64,000 bases of DNA from Scytonema sp. UIC 10036 (GTDB lineage: Bacteria; Cyanobacteriota; Cyanobacteriia; Cyanobacteriales; Nostocaceae). Below, piece by piece: positions 56,545 to 64,000 of this stretch. Every line of letters starts with the position of its first letter. The first letter of the stretch is position 1. The DNA lies in the NCBI RefSeq assembly GCF_009725235.1, contig NZ_WJFC01000007.1, positions 80,588-144,587 of the forward strand, read 5' to 3'. The notes under the pieces are model-generated. The model ran no database searches, had not been told where the DNA came from, and worked only from the letters and a program-made list of their open reading frames with translations. A program made the translations under genes and the position numbers.

Positions 56545-57976
56545 TGTAAGACCTCAGGATTGGTAAAAGGAATGTGATTGGTGCTCGTTCATCTACCTTG
56601 ACTCGAACAAGAGTGGTTGTTCCAGAAGAGATTTTTTGTTGTGGTCCATTGGAAGAAGACCACTTGTAACCACTGAAAGTTGAGGTATCCATCTGTAGTT
56701 CGGAGAATACTTGCATGACTCCTTCTTGTTTGTCAGAAACTAACCCTGAAACAACTTCTGGATTACCGACTAAATTTGTCGCAGCTTCTTTTGTAATGGG
56801 AAACGGTGAAACACTAGTCACTTTGCCGATTATCCCTCCAAAGCGTTCCCGCTTGACGATTTGTGGTGTCACTTGCACTGTCATACCTTGTTGGATTTTC
56901 TTGCCATCCTGTACGGGAAAATAAGTAACACCCATAAGTTTGGTTGTTGTGTTCTCCACATCTATACTTGCTAAACGCGCACCCGCATTCACAACCTCTC
57001 CCGCATTCACTGTCATTTCAAGAATTCGCCCAGAGTGTGGGCTGATAATTTGGCTGTTATTTCCCAGTTGCAGTTCTAGTTGGGCAATTTCTCGTTGAAC
57101 TTCTTGAATTTCTTTTTCCCGGAGAGTTGAGTTTTCTAAATCTTGTTGAGCAATACTCGCTTCTTTGGTATTCAGTTCTTGTAACTGGGCTTGAATATTT
57201 TTTAGTTCATTGAGGTTTGACAAATACTGTCTTTGTTCATCAGTTTCCTTCAAATCTAGCTGTTTTAGCTGAGATTGAACATCATCAATACTTGCACGAG
57301 CATTATCGTATTCTTGACGTGATTGTAACACAACATCATCTGAAACTGCACCCTCTTTAAAAAGTTGTTGTCGGGTATCCCATCTCTTTTTATAAGTGGG
57401 AAGCAAATTTTCTAGAGTTTTTAAACGTGCTTGTAAATTTTCACGCTCGCGTTGGATTGACACAAGCCCTTTTTCTCTGAGAGTGGGTGTCAATTCTCGT
57501 ACAATTTTTAGCCTTTGCTGAAGACTATAACGTTGTTCTGCGATCGCTTTTCGATCTAAATTCTGACGTTGTGCTTGGATTGAACTTGTATTGCGATCTT
57601 GCTGTTCTAATTGTGCTAGTTTGGTACGTGCCAATTGTAGCTGTTTGCGGAGGTCAACTTGGTCAACGGTTGCCAACACATCTCCTTTTTTAACTATATC
57701 TCCAACCTTGACATTAAGGTCTGTTAATTGTCCCGCACTTCTTGATTGTAGTGCTACTACTTTTCTGGGGAATATTAGCACTCCTCGACCTTCTACAGTA
57801 ATAGGAATGCGTCCGTAAATACTCCAAATGAGCGCTCCCACTACTAAAGAACCTAAAGCACTTATAGGTAGCCAACTCTTGGGGCTAACAACTTGCATCA
57901 GTTGGTCTAGTCTTTCTGGTGAAGCCAAACGTTCTATTGACTCTTTTCGGAATAAATTAGGCTTTTGCTCTAACAT
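56531..57976 (-). CDS. HlyD-family secretion adaptor (NHLM type)
   Basis: A 481-residue membrane fusion protein. It has a cytoplasmic N-terminus, one membrane helix at ~37-55 (WLPISALGSLVVGALIWSIY), a lipoyl half (GDIVKKGDVLATVDQVDL) and a long coiled coil (~110-310). The second lipoyl half (ISPHSGRILEMTVNAGEVVN) and a barrel follow. It pairs with the overlapping C39 ABC exporter gene to form a type I-like export machine. An upstream repeat block (57982-58134) separates it from the cNMP-binding gene. Confidence 0.92.
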   Translation of the reverse strand: MLEQKPNLFRKESIERLASPERLDQLMQVVSPKSWLPISALGSLVVGALIWSIYGRIPITVEGRGVLIFPRKVVALQSRSAGQLTDLNVKVGDIVKKGDVLATVDQVDLRKQLQLARTKLAQLEQQDRNTSSIQAQRQNLDRKAIAEQRYSLQQRLKIVRELTPTLREKGLVSIQRERENLQARLKTLENLLPTYKKRWDTRQQLFKEGAVSDDVVLQSRQEYDNARASIDDVQSQLKQLDLKETDEQRQYLSNLNELKNIQAQLQELNTKEASIAQQDLENSTLREKEIQEVQREIAQLELQLGNNSQIISPHSGRILEMTVNAGEVVNAGARLASIDVENTTTKLMGVTYFPVQDGKKIQQGMTVQVTPQIVKRERFGGIIGKVTSVSPFPITKEAATNLVGNPEVVSGLVSDKQEGVMQVFSELQMDTSTFSGYKWSSSNGPQQKISSGTTTLVRVKVDERAPITFLLPILRSYSGIY

Positions 57977-58053
57977 TTTAGGGGGTAGGGGGTAGGGATT
58001 TTTGATGAAAATCTATTTTGACTTAAAAAATCTAAATGAGACTGAGATAAAAT

Positions 58054-58134
58054 AACAAATGACCAATGACAAATGACCAATGACAAATGACCAATGACAA
58101 ATGACCAATGACAAATGACCAATGACCAATGACA
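58054..58134. repeat. AATGACAAATGACC 14-bp tandem repeat
   Basis: About six units of AATGACC/AATGACA heptamers alternate between the cNMP-binding gene and the HlyD gene, ending exactly at the stop codon of the former. It is an STRR-type repeat, not CRISPR, because there are no unique spacers. Confidence 0.85.
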
Positions 58135-59232
58135 TTAAATTCTTTGTAAATGCCCTAACATCCAATCAAATCTGCTTCCTGCAAGTGCCATCCGATCCAA
58201 AACATTAAAATCGAGTTCATCTTCGTATTCAACATTGTCATTCAGTGGTTGTCCTTTGGTATAAACACGCCTACCATAACCAAATTTGACAAGCATTCCA
58301 TGAAGTCGATCGGAAAGCAGTGTGGCAATGACACGATAAAAGCGAGCAGCAAATCCCACATCTTGCTGTAATTTTGTTGCCAATTCTTGTCGGGGAATTG
58401 ATAATACAAGTGAATCTTCTAAGGATTTTACAGTTGCTGAGGGCAAGCGAGTATCAATAAAGGGGGTTTCTCCAATAATCTCGCCCTTGGACAATCTGGC
58501 AATTTCTCTCCCTACAGTTTCACCTCCTTCAATAGCTGCAAAAGCACGGGCGAGAGGATTCATTTCGTTTTCTGAAATAAAAACGGACATTGTTCCACCA
58601 AGTAGCACATACAGGGCGTCTACAGGTCCTCTCTCGCGAATAAGTACAGTGTTAGCTGGTATTTTTTGCGGTGTCCCACAAGCCATCATCCAATCGATGT
58701 CACTGTCGTTTAATTCTCCTAAGACACAGAGTACATCTCTGAGTGGTTGTCCTTTTGCTTGGTTGCTACGACCAAGTTGATTGATGATATTTTGGAGTCT
58801 ATCTGAAAACAATATTGCGATCGCTCGGTAAAATCGAGCCGCAAAACCCGTATCTTGCTGTAACTTGACTGCAAGTTGTTGTCGGGGAATTGACATCACC
58901 AAAGATTTTTCGATAGCGCTGACAGTAGTTGCAGTGGGACGAAAACCCACAAAAGGAATGTCTCCTACGACTTCACCACTAGAAAGTCTCGCAATCTCTC
59001 TACCTGAAAATTCGTCACCTTCTATGGCTGCAAATGCACGATTGAGAGGATTGTTGCTACCTTGAGGAATCGTGACTTTTAAAGTTCCATCCAGCAGAAT
59101 GTGGAGGTTGTTTGGGGTTTTGCCTTCTTGAACCAAAACAGTACCAGGAGATATTTCTCTCCGACGTCCGGTGAGGTTGATCCAATCAATATCGCTGTTG
59201 TTTAATTCTTTTAGCAGAACTTCTGTTGTCAT
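58135..59232 (-). CDS. Double cyclic-nucleotide-binding-domain protein
   Basis: 365 residues with two tandem CNB domains that are clear duplicates of each other. AFAAIEGDEFSGREIARLSS and AFAAIEGGETVGREIARLSK mark the phosphate-binding cassettes. SLVMSIPRQQLAVKLQQDTG and SLVLSIPRQELATKLQQDVG mark the C-helices. No DNA-binding domain or membrane segment is present. The conserved Arg expected to contact cyclic phosphate is replaced by the GREIARL context, so ligand binding is uncertain. Its place inside the export operon suggests it controls transport or assembly. Confidence 0.88.
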   Translation of the reverse strand: MTTEVLLKELNNSDIDWINLTGRRREISPGTVLVQEGKTPNNLHILLDGTLKVTIPQGSNNPLNRAFAAIEGDEFSGREIARLSSGEVVGDIPFVGFRPTATTVSAIEKSLVMSIPRQQLAVKLQQDTGFAARFYRAIAILFSDRLQNIINQLGRSNQAKGQPLRDVLCVLGELNDSDIDWMMACGTPQKIPANTVLIRERGPVDALYVLLGGTMSVFISENEMNPLARAFAAIEGGETVGREIARLSKGEIIGETPFIDTRLPSATVKSLEDSLVLSIPRQELATKLQQDVGFAARFYRVIATLLSDRLHGMLVKFGYGRRVYTKGQPLNDNVEYEDELDFNVLDRMALAGSRFDWMLGHLQRI

Positions 59233-59302
59233 AGTCGTGTAGATTTTGGATTGAGAAGTTAAGAAACTGCAGCCTGTAGCAGATGAACGCGGATAAGATG
59301 TT

Positions 59303-60460
59303 CTACATATTTTTCAGTTGGTCTATATTCTTTTTAATTTGCAAAGCAGCTTTATCTGAAGCTAATTCTTCTAAAGTTAAACAAGTTAATGCTGCTAGGA
59401 CTAAAATTTGATGGTTGGGGGTTTTGATTTCATTTGCATATTCAGTATGAAAGCGCTGTAGATTTTCTGCAGCATTTTTCACTAACGCCTGTAAAATCTT
59501 GAAAGAAGCTTCGGAAAGTGGTGGTTGCCCTCGGTAATTTTGAAGTCTACCTCCTTCTCTATATTTGGGGAAGGATTCTAGCCCCATAAAATGCAAAAAC
59601 CAATCAGAGCGATAGTAACCACATGCAGCTACAATGCCTCTGTAGTCAGCGATTAATTCGTCTAGTAAGTTGTTTCGCATGGAGGAGAACAGGCGGCGTG
59701 TCAGGTAGTGCGTGCATTCATGTTCTAAACGAATTGTTAAGGATATACGCTGCCATTCTAAGTCTGTGAGTCCTATTTCAGTAGCAGCAACATTGCTATA
59801 GAAACCTCCACTTAAAATGATGAATTTATCCTGATAAAGATGTTTTTGAGGGATAAGTTGTTTAAACTCATTTAACCAATCAGCTTCGGAAAAATTCTGA
59901 GACTTTTGAGCTTCCCACTGTCTTCGATATCGTCGAATTCTATCCCAATTGTTGAAACCAGCTACAATGCAAGCTCCCATAGAAGCAGGAATTGGACGTG
60001 GTTCGTTATGCATAGTAAGGGCTTGTACGAGGGTAACAAAATCCTCTCGATTTTCAGCTAGTAAAACCGGGATTCTTCCTGCTAGAGTTTGATGCAAGAA
60101 TAATTGCAATTTTTCTGTGTTTTTTAAGTTTAAACCAGTTGCTTCAACAGTATTTTCTACTGAAATTCCCTTACGCGTAGCAGCACGATAAACTTCAGTC
60201 TGGCTGATACTTTGTTGAATGGGAAACTGAAATTGAACTAAAGCTTGCTGTAGGACTTTAAATGTTCCGATGACTTTCGCTCGATCGGTATATTCTTGCC
60301 AAATAGCAACATGAGGTTCAGATGGGAGTGGAAATGTGAGGCGAAGAGCAGAATTGTTATGTTCAAAAATGTTTTGATTGTAAGCTAGCAGTTCTTCTCT
60401 TTGTGAAGCATCAGCACCATAAGAAGCAAGTACGCTAGCACGCAATTCTTGTTCAAGCAT
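59303..60460 (-). CDS. Conserved protein with an HEXXH zinc-peptidase-like motif
   Basis: It starts at ATG 60460, sharing one base with the stop of the ParA gene (TGATG). It is 385 residues, soluble and mostly helical. RLEHECTHYLTRRLF contains HECTH (247-251), a standard zincin HEXXH motif. It is followed after ~16 residues by DELIADYRG, which could supply the third ligand (Glu or Asp). I recall no characterised family (it resembles domain-of-unknown-function proteins found with NHLM exporters). A role as a protease acting on the exported peptide or its leader is inference from motif and context. Confidence 0.82.
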   Translation of the reverse strand: MLEQELRASVLASYGADASQREELLAYNQNIFEHNNSALRLTFPLPSEPHVAIWQEYTDRAKVIGTFKVLQQALVQFQFPIQQSISQTEVYRAATRKGISVENTVEATGLNLKNTEKLQLFLHQTLAGRIPVLLAENREDFVTLVQALTMHNEPRPIPASMGACIVAGFNNWDRIRRYRRQWEAQKSQNFSEADWLNEFKQLIPQKHLYQDKFIILSGGFYSNVAATEIGLTDLEWQRISLTIRLEHECTHYLTRRLFSSMRNNLLDELIADYRGIVAACGYYRSDWFLHFMGLESFPKYREGGRLQNYRGQPPLSEASFKILQALVKNAAENLQRFHTEYANEIKTPNHQILVLAALTCLTLEELASDKAALQIKKNIDQLKNM

Positions 60461-61266
60461 CAAGATTTAACACCTCCGACAAGTACTTTCTTTTGCTCAC
60501 CAACAACTTCTTGGGCAATTGCTTGCACCGTCAGGCTGAAGGAATGAGTGGGGTTGTCCAAACAGAAAATGTCGCTACTAGCAAGTTGAACCAATTCTTC
60601 AGAAAGTGGTATAATTCCAGCTACTGTCGTATTGTATGTTGTCTCTATCTGTTTTTGCAAAGCTTCAAAATTGAATGTAGGCAGTGCTTTATTAAGGACT
60701 AACATCATTTTAGGAACTTGCAACTTGCGAGCTACATCTACTGTAACAGCAGTACCCTGAAAGTCTTGGCGATCCGGACGCAGGATGACAACTAAAATAT
60801 CAGAAATAGCAATGGAAAGAAGGGTTTCTTCGTTCAACCCCGGATGAGTGTCAATTAAGAGATAGTCTAGGTTAAGACAGTGAATCAACTCTTTGAATCC
60901 GTCATTAAGGCGTCCTACATCATAACCTTCACGCAAAACTCTGGCAATTTCACCTGCTTTAATACTAGAGGGAATCAGATAAAGATTGCCTTGTGCTGAT
61001 ACCTGTCTTTGTTTTGCCTTTAAAACATGGCTGACATCATATGCTGCATCTTGAATTTGGCTGTTTCCCCACAAGTAATCATTTAAGGAACAATTCATTT
61101 TTTCTTCATCTAAACCGAAGATGACATGAATTCCTGGCGATTGGATGTCTGTATCGATAATACCTACATTTTCACCTTGGGTTGCTAGCGTTGCTGCTAA
61201 GTTAGCAATCAAGTTAGATTTTCCAGTACCGCCACGAAAGGAATGAACAGATACAATCTTTGCCAT
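60460..61266 (-). CDS. MinD/ParA-like P-loop ATPase
   Basis: The start is placed at ATG 61266 (MAKIVSVHSF) because GGAGG lies 5 nt upstream. The ATG at 61278 would put that site inside the gene. It is 268 residues. The deviant Walker A is RGGTGKSN (11-18) instead of KGGxGKT. Walker A' region reads GIIDTDIQSPG, and Walker B is DYLLIDTHPG. The last residues (VVGEQKKVLVGG) may not form a MinD-type membrane helix. Such ATPases position or assemble protein complexes, here probably the export machinery. Downstream the HEXXH gene overlaps by 1 bp. Confidence 0.9.
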   Translation of the reverse strand: MAKIVSVHSFRGGTGKSNLIANLAATLATQGENVGIIDTDIQSPGIHVIFGLDEEKMNCSLNDYLWGNSQIQDAAYDVSHVLKAKQRQVSAQGNLYLIPSSIKAGEIARVLREGYDVGRLNDGFKELIHCLNLDYLLIDTHPGLNEETLLSIAISDILVVILRPDRQDFQGTAVTVDVARKLQVPKMMLVLNKALPTFNFEALQKQIETTYNTTVAGIIPLSEELVQLASSDIFCLDNPTHSFSLTVQAIAQEVVGEQKKVLVGGVKS

Positions 61267-61303
61267 AATATCCTCCAAATAGTTTAAGTAGGGAGTAGGG
61301 AAT

Positions 61304-63874
61304 TTAGACCCCAGTCCAGGTTATTGTCAAATAACACTCATTGCCGATCGCTGGTAGTAAAACTTTGCCTCCAGAGAGTTTTAAGTCAAATTGCATCTTT
61401 TTATTTCCTCTACAAACCTCTAAATAAGCAGGTAAACTTTCAAAGTCGCCATTAGGTTTATCTTTATGCGCCCAAACTCTCAATTCTTCTGTGCGTTTGG
61501 TTGGTAATTGAAAAGTAGCATAGGATAGCGATGAAGGCGAAGGAATTTCAACAGTGGCTGCAAGTATTTTTTGCTCACCTTCAGCATATCCCAAACAGAC
61601 TTTTGCTATTTTGGGTTGCCCTCCAGCCGTAATACTAAAAATGGTTTTTTCTCCATGTTCTTCTCTCATTTCTACAACAGTACGTTGAGTGAATGCCCCT
61701 GTGTATTTCATAATAAAGGTTGTTACAATAGCCATAATTGCAATACCAATGGCACTGGTACGGGCAATAGGATGTTCCCATATAAACAAACCGTGGATGA
61801 TAAGCACAATGAGAAAGAAACTGTAAATAGCTGTTAATAATAGAGGATGGTTCAGAAGTTGAAAAACAACACTGGGAACCATTTCACCTTTACGTCGGCT
61901 AGAAGCCAAAATCAGAACAGGAAATATTCCACCCACTAGGGAGTTTCCTAGCACACCTGCAAATCCAAGAACGTTAGCAAAGGATTGTGTATCGGCAAAG
62001 AACAACCATTCGGTTAACAGAAAAACAAGTATGAGAGGGCTTATGGACAGTAACAAACGTTGCTTTACTAACAAACTTAACCACAACTGTCGGTCTTTTT
62101 GTTGTTCTGCTGTATTTGTTCCTTGTAAGATTCCTTCATAAGTCAGAATCATTGATGAGGTGATTTTCAAACAGACAACTTCTGAATTTGCAGACTGTAC
62201 TTCTACAATCAAGTTAACATCATTGCGCTCAAGACCTTTGAGTTGAGATAGAATCTCTTTGATTTCCCAACGCTTGTAAACTATTATCTCAATGTGACGA
62301 ATGTTGCCATTTAACTGAATATCCAGGCGGAATTTTGGATGATTCTCTGCTAGCCCTAAATAAGTCAGACCAATATGAGGAATTTTGTTGGAGTGATTGC
62401 GCGGTTGCAAAATTAATCTTCCCCGTTGGCATGGCAGCATTAAGATAGGTTGAGGTTTGCTGGGTAGCCACTCTTTCACTATGTTAACTAGCAAGCTGGA
62501 ACTCCGAATCCATGCCATTCCTAAGAGAAAGGTGACTAAAACTGCTCCTATGATTTTGACAATAGGACCAACTTGCTGTGCTAGCGGTTCCAGTACAGTT
62601 CCTGACTGGCTTGCTAAAACTTGTGGTGCGATCGCTCCATTAATTGCCAACACCCACACGCAAAAGAGGACAGTTAAAAAAGCTGTTCCTGCAACACTGC
62701 CCCAAATAAGAGAAGCTGCGCTTTTATCTCTGGGTAGCACCAGTTTAGCACATTCACCTACATAAATGTGTCCAAAATAAAGCATAAGCATCACACCAAA
62801 AACTTGATGCAGTATTTGAGGTTTAAAAGAATTCCCATTGAAGAAAGGCAAGTTAATATATAGCAGATTGCTTAATTCCAAATGACGGAACGCTAGCAGC
62901 GAGAGCAGCAACAGTAAGCTAACATTAATTGCTGCTAACAGTACCATAACGGTTACTGTAAAGCTAACAGATTTACGTGATATGAAGTATAGTCCAATTA
63001 AGAATAGTATAATTGCCCAAATCTGTGCAGATATGGGTGTAAAGTTTGCCATTGCTGTTGACAAACCAATATAACAGGCTAAAGCGATTAAAAAGACACG
63101 AATACCTACAGCTAAGGAGAGAATAAAAGAACCAGCACTACCAAGATAGTTAGCAGCTAATTGTTTAATAAAGGCGTTATTATAACGAAAATCCCCACTG
63201 CGACTAATTGCCTCTGCCATGCAAACCATCGTCAGAATATTAATAGCTCCTAATACGATTAAAAATATTAAAGTAATTAAAGGTCCAACAGTAGCACAGG
63301 CAATAGGCAATGCTAGAAAAGCTTGAGGAAGACCCAGAGCAACAGTCACTAAAGAAGCAATCCAGAAAGGGGGTAAAGATTCTACTCTTTGAGTTACAAG
63401 GTTTGCGCTCCACCTTATCTGTTCTGTAAGTGAAAGTCGGGGAGCAAATACTGTATCCAATTGCTTCCGGTATTGACGATAATAAGTTTGCTGCACTCTA
63501 TCCTCGTCCATGCTTAAAGCTAAGCGGATATGAGGTATAGTTTGGTACGTAAAGTTGTACTTCTGACTCATAGCATGGATGACAGCAGCTTTCACCTTGG
63601 GATTCTCAGGCACCAAGGGCGACCATTGGGGAGCATACTGTTCTAGGTGTTGAATAGTAGGATGGAGTGGAGGCGCTTGTCCTAAAGCGAAGGCTTCCAA
63701 AAAAGCAAGAGCGCGTTCGTTAGCTGCTGACTCAGTTAAGGAAAACTCTACTCGCGAGCGTGTTACAAGGTGTGCTGTTTGGCTTTCTATAAGGAACAGT
63801 AAAGTGTTTGCTCGCTTAGCTGGTAAACCTGCTAGCGCCTCTTCTCGCGAAATTAGTTCGTAGTCATCAGTCAT
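61304..63874 (-). CDS. Large APC-permease-like membrane protein with extra soluble domains (856 aa)
   Basis: Residues 1-~165 form a soluble helical domain (EALAGLPAKRANTLLFLIES; ALAFLEAFALGQAPPLHPTI). About 11 membrane segments (~170-490) resemble amino-acid/aromatic permeases (ASLVTVALGLPQAFLALPIA). A soluble beta-rich region follows (~490-590), then four more helices (~615-745) and a C-terminal beta domain (~760-856). This fusion is not a standard transporter. It is the first gene of the export operon. The ATG directly abuts a TTAGTGG heptamer array and lacks a Shine-Dalgarno sequence. The role is unknown; a transport or sensing platform is a guess. Confidence 0.82.
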   Translation of the reverse strand: MTDDYELISREEALAGLPAKRANTLLFLIESQTAHLVTRSRVEFSLTESAANERALAFLEAFALGQAPPLHPTIQHLEQYAPQWSPLVPENPKVKAAVIHAMSQKYNFTYQTIPHIRLALSMDEDRVQQTYYRQYRKQLDTVFAPRLSLTEQIRWSANLVTQRVESLPPFWIASLVTVALGLPQAFLALPIACATVGPLITLIFLIVLGAINILTMVCMAEAISRSGDFRYNNAFIKQLAANYLGSAGSFILSLAVGIRVFLIALACYIGLSTAMANFTPISAQIWAIILFLIGLYFISRKSVSFTVTVMVLLAAINVSLLLLLSLLAFRHLELSNLLYINLPFFNGNSFKPQILHQVFGVMLMLYFGHIYVGECAKLVLPRDKSAASLIWGSVAGTAFLTVLFCVWVLAINGAIAPQVLASQSGTVLEPLAQQVGPIVKIIGAVLVTFLLGMAWIRSSSLLVNIVKEWLPSKPQPILMLPCQRGRLILQPRNHSNKIPHIGLTYLGLAENHPKFRLDIQLNGNIRHIEIIVYKRWEIKEILSQLKGLERNDVNLIVEVQSANSEVVCLKITSSMILTYEGILQGTNTAEQQKDRQLWLSLLVKQRLLLSISPLILVFLLTEWLFFADTQSFANVLGFAGVLGNSLVGGIFPVLILASSRRKGEMVPSVVFQLLNHPLLLTAIYSFFLIVLIIHGLFIWEHPIARTSAIGIAIMAIVTTFIMKYTGAFTQRTVVEMREEHGEKTIFSITAGGQPKIAKVCLGYAEGEQKILAATVEIPSPSSLSYATFQLPTKRTEELRVWAHKDKPNGDFESLPAYLEVCRGNKKMQFDLKLSGGKVLLPAIGNECYLTITWTGV

Positions 63875-63973
63875 TGGTTAGTGGTTAGTGGTTAGTGGTT
63901 AGTGGTTAGTGGTTAGTGGTTAGTGGTTAGTTGTTATTTGTTGGTTGTTAGTGGTTAGTGGATAGTTGTTAGT
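63875..63973. repeat. TTAGTGG heptamer array upstream of the NHLM operon
   Basis: About seven perfect TTAGTGG units followed by variants (TTAGTTG, TTATTTG, TTGGTTG, ATAGTTG). On the minus strand the array (CCACTAA) ends immediately before the ATG of the first operon gene. Confidence 0.9.
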
Positions 63974-64000
63974 GAGTAAGAGCTCGGTGAATGATGATGT

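Noticed and set aside
58054..58134. CRISPR array or iteron origin
   Set aside because: A simple 14-bp tandem repeat without spacers, DnaA boxes or a replication gene nearby.
1..64000. tRNA, rRNA or prophage structural genes
   Set aside because: No cloverleaf with a CCA-ready acceptor, no rRNA-like conserved blocks and no phage head, tail or integrase proteins were seen, although a systematic scan was not possible.

Overview
The window comes from a cyanobacterium, most likely a filamentous, multicellular (Nostocales-type) one. Seen directly: many HIP1 octamers (GCGATCGC), tandem heptamer repeats of the STRR type between genes, several families of small palindromic repeats, a CO2-uptake NDH-1 operon (ndhF, ndhD, CO2-hydration protein), giant TPR-CHAT proteins and an 1869-residue Ser/Thr kinase-AAA-GAF-PAS-histidine kinase. 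The taxonomic placement is inference.

Region 1 (1-17370, all minus strand) is the most unusual part. Two copies of a three-gene cassette are present. Each has a 12-repeat TPR protein ending in a CHAT protease domain, a ~115-residue acidic protein, and a ~520-residue protein that ends in two membrane helices in the complete copy. Within each cassette the genes overlap by 4 bp or lie close together (2-29 bp apart). The copies bracket a CrfC (YjdA)-type dynamin GTPase, its likely YjcZ/RdcB-like partner, a patatin phospholipase and a small frameshifted TPR protein. A protease, a lipase, a membrane-remodelling GTPase and a membrane-anchored subunit together look like a conflict (anti-phage or cell-suicide) or membrane-surveillance island. 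Cassette B is flanked by direct repeats made of broken response-regulator fragments. An 81-residue unknown protein and a DsbA-family protein lie upstream of it.

Region 2 (17.4-28.1 kb): a frameshifted nucleotidyltransferase with a small partner gene; an intact NarL-type response regulator overlapping a giant hybrid kinase gene; a decaying Rpn-type nuclease pseudogene; and a repeat-rich zone with MITE-like elements, including three abutting elements with related terminal inverted repeats.

Region 3 (28.1-32.3 kb, minus strand): an MFS transporter and a HlyD/MacB-like efflux pair that lacks its ATPase gene. Region 4 (32.9-40.8 kb, plus strand): a SulP anion (probably bicarbonate) transporter, NdhF, NdhD, a CO2-hydration protein and a GT25-like glycosyltransferase. 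The SulP, Ndh and CO2-hydration genes suggest one inorganic-carbon acquisition cluster.

Region 5 (41.6-51.2 kb, plus strand): four exported proteins in a row. They are a DUF11/SdrD-B protein, a large Ig-like plus beta-barrel protein whose 5' end is out of frame across an octamer repeat tract, a beta-helix/OmpA protein, and a Gly-rich/DUF11 protein with a PT-repeat stalk. They look like a cell-surface apparatus, possibly phase-variable.

Region 6 (51.4-63.9 kb, minus strand): a seven-gene operon for peptide export of the NHLM type. It encodes a permease-like protein, a MinD/ParA ATPase, an HEXXH protein, a double cNMP-binding protein, an HlyD adaptor, a C39-peptidase ABC exporter and a second ABC exporter. 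No precursor peptide gene was recognised. No tRNA, rRNA or CRISPR array was seen.
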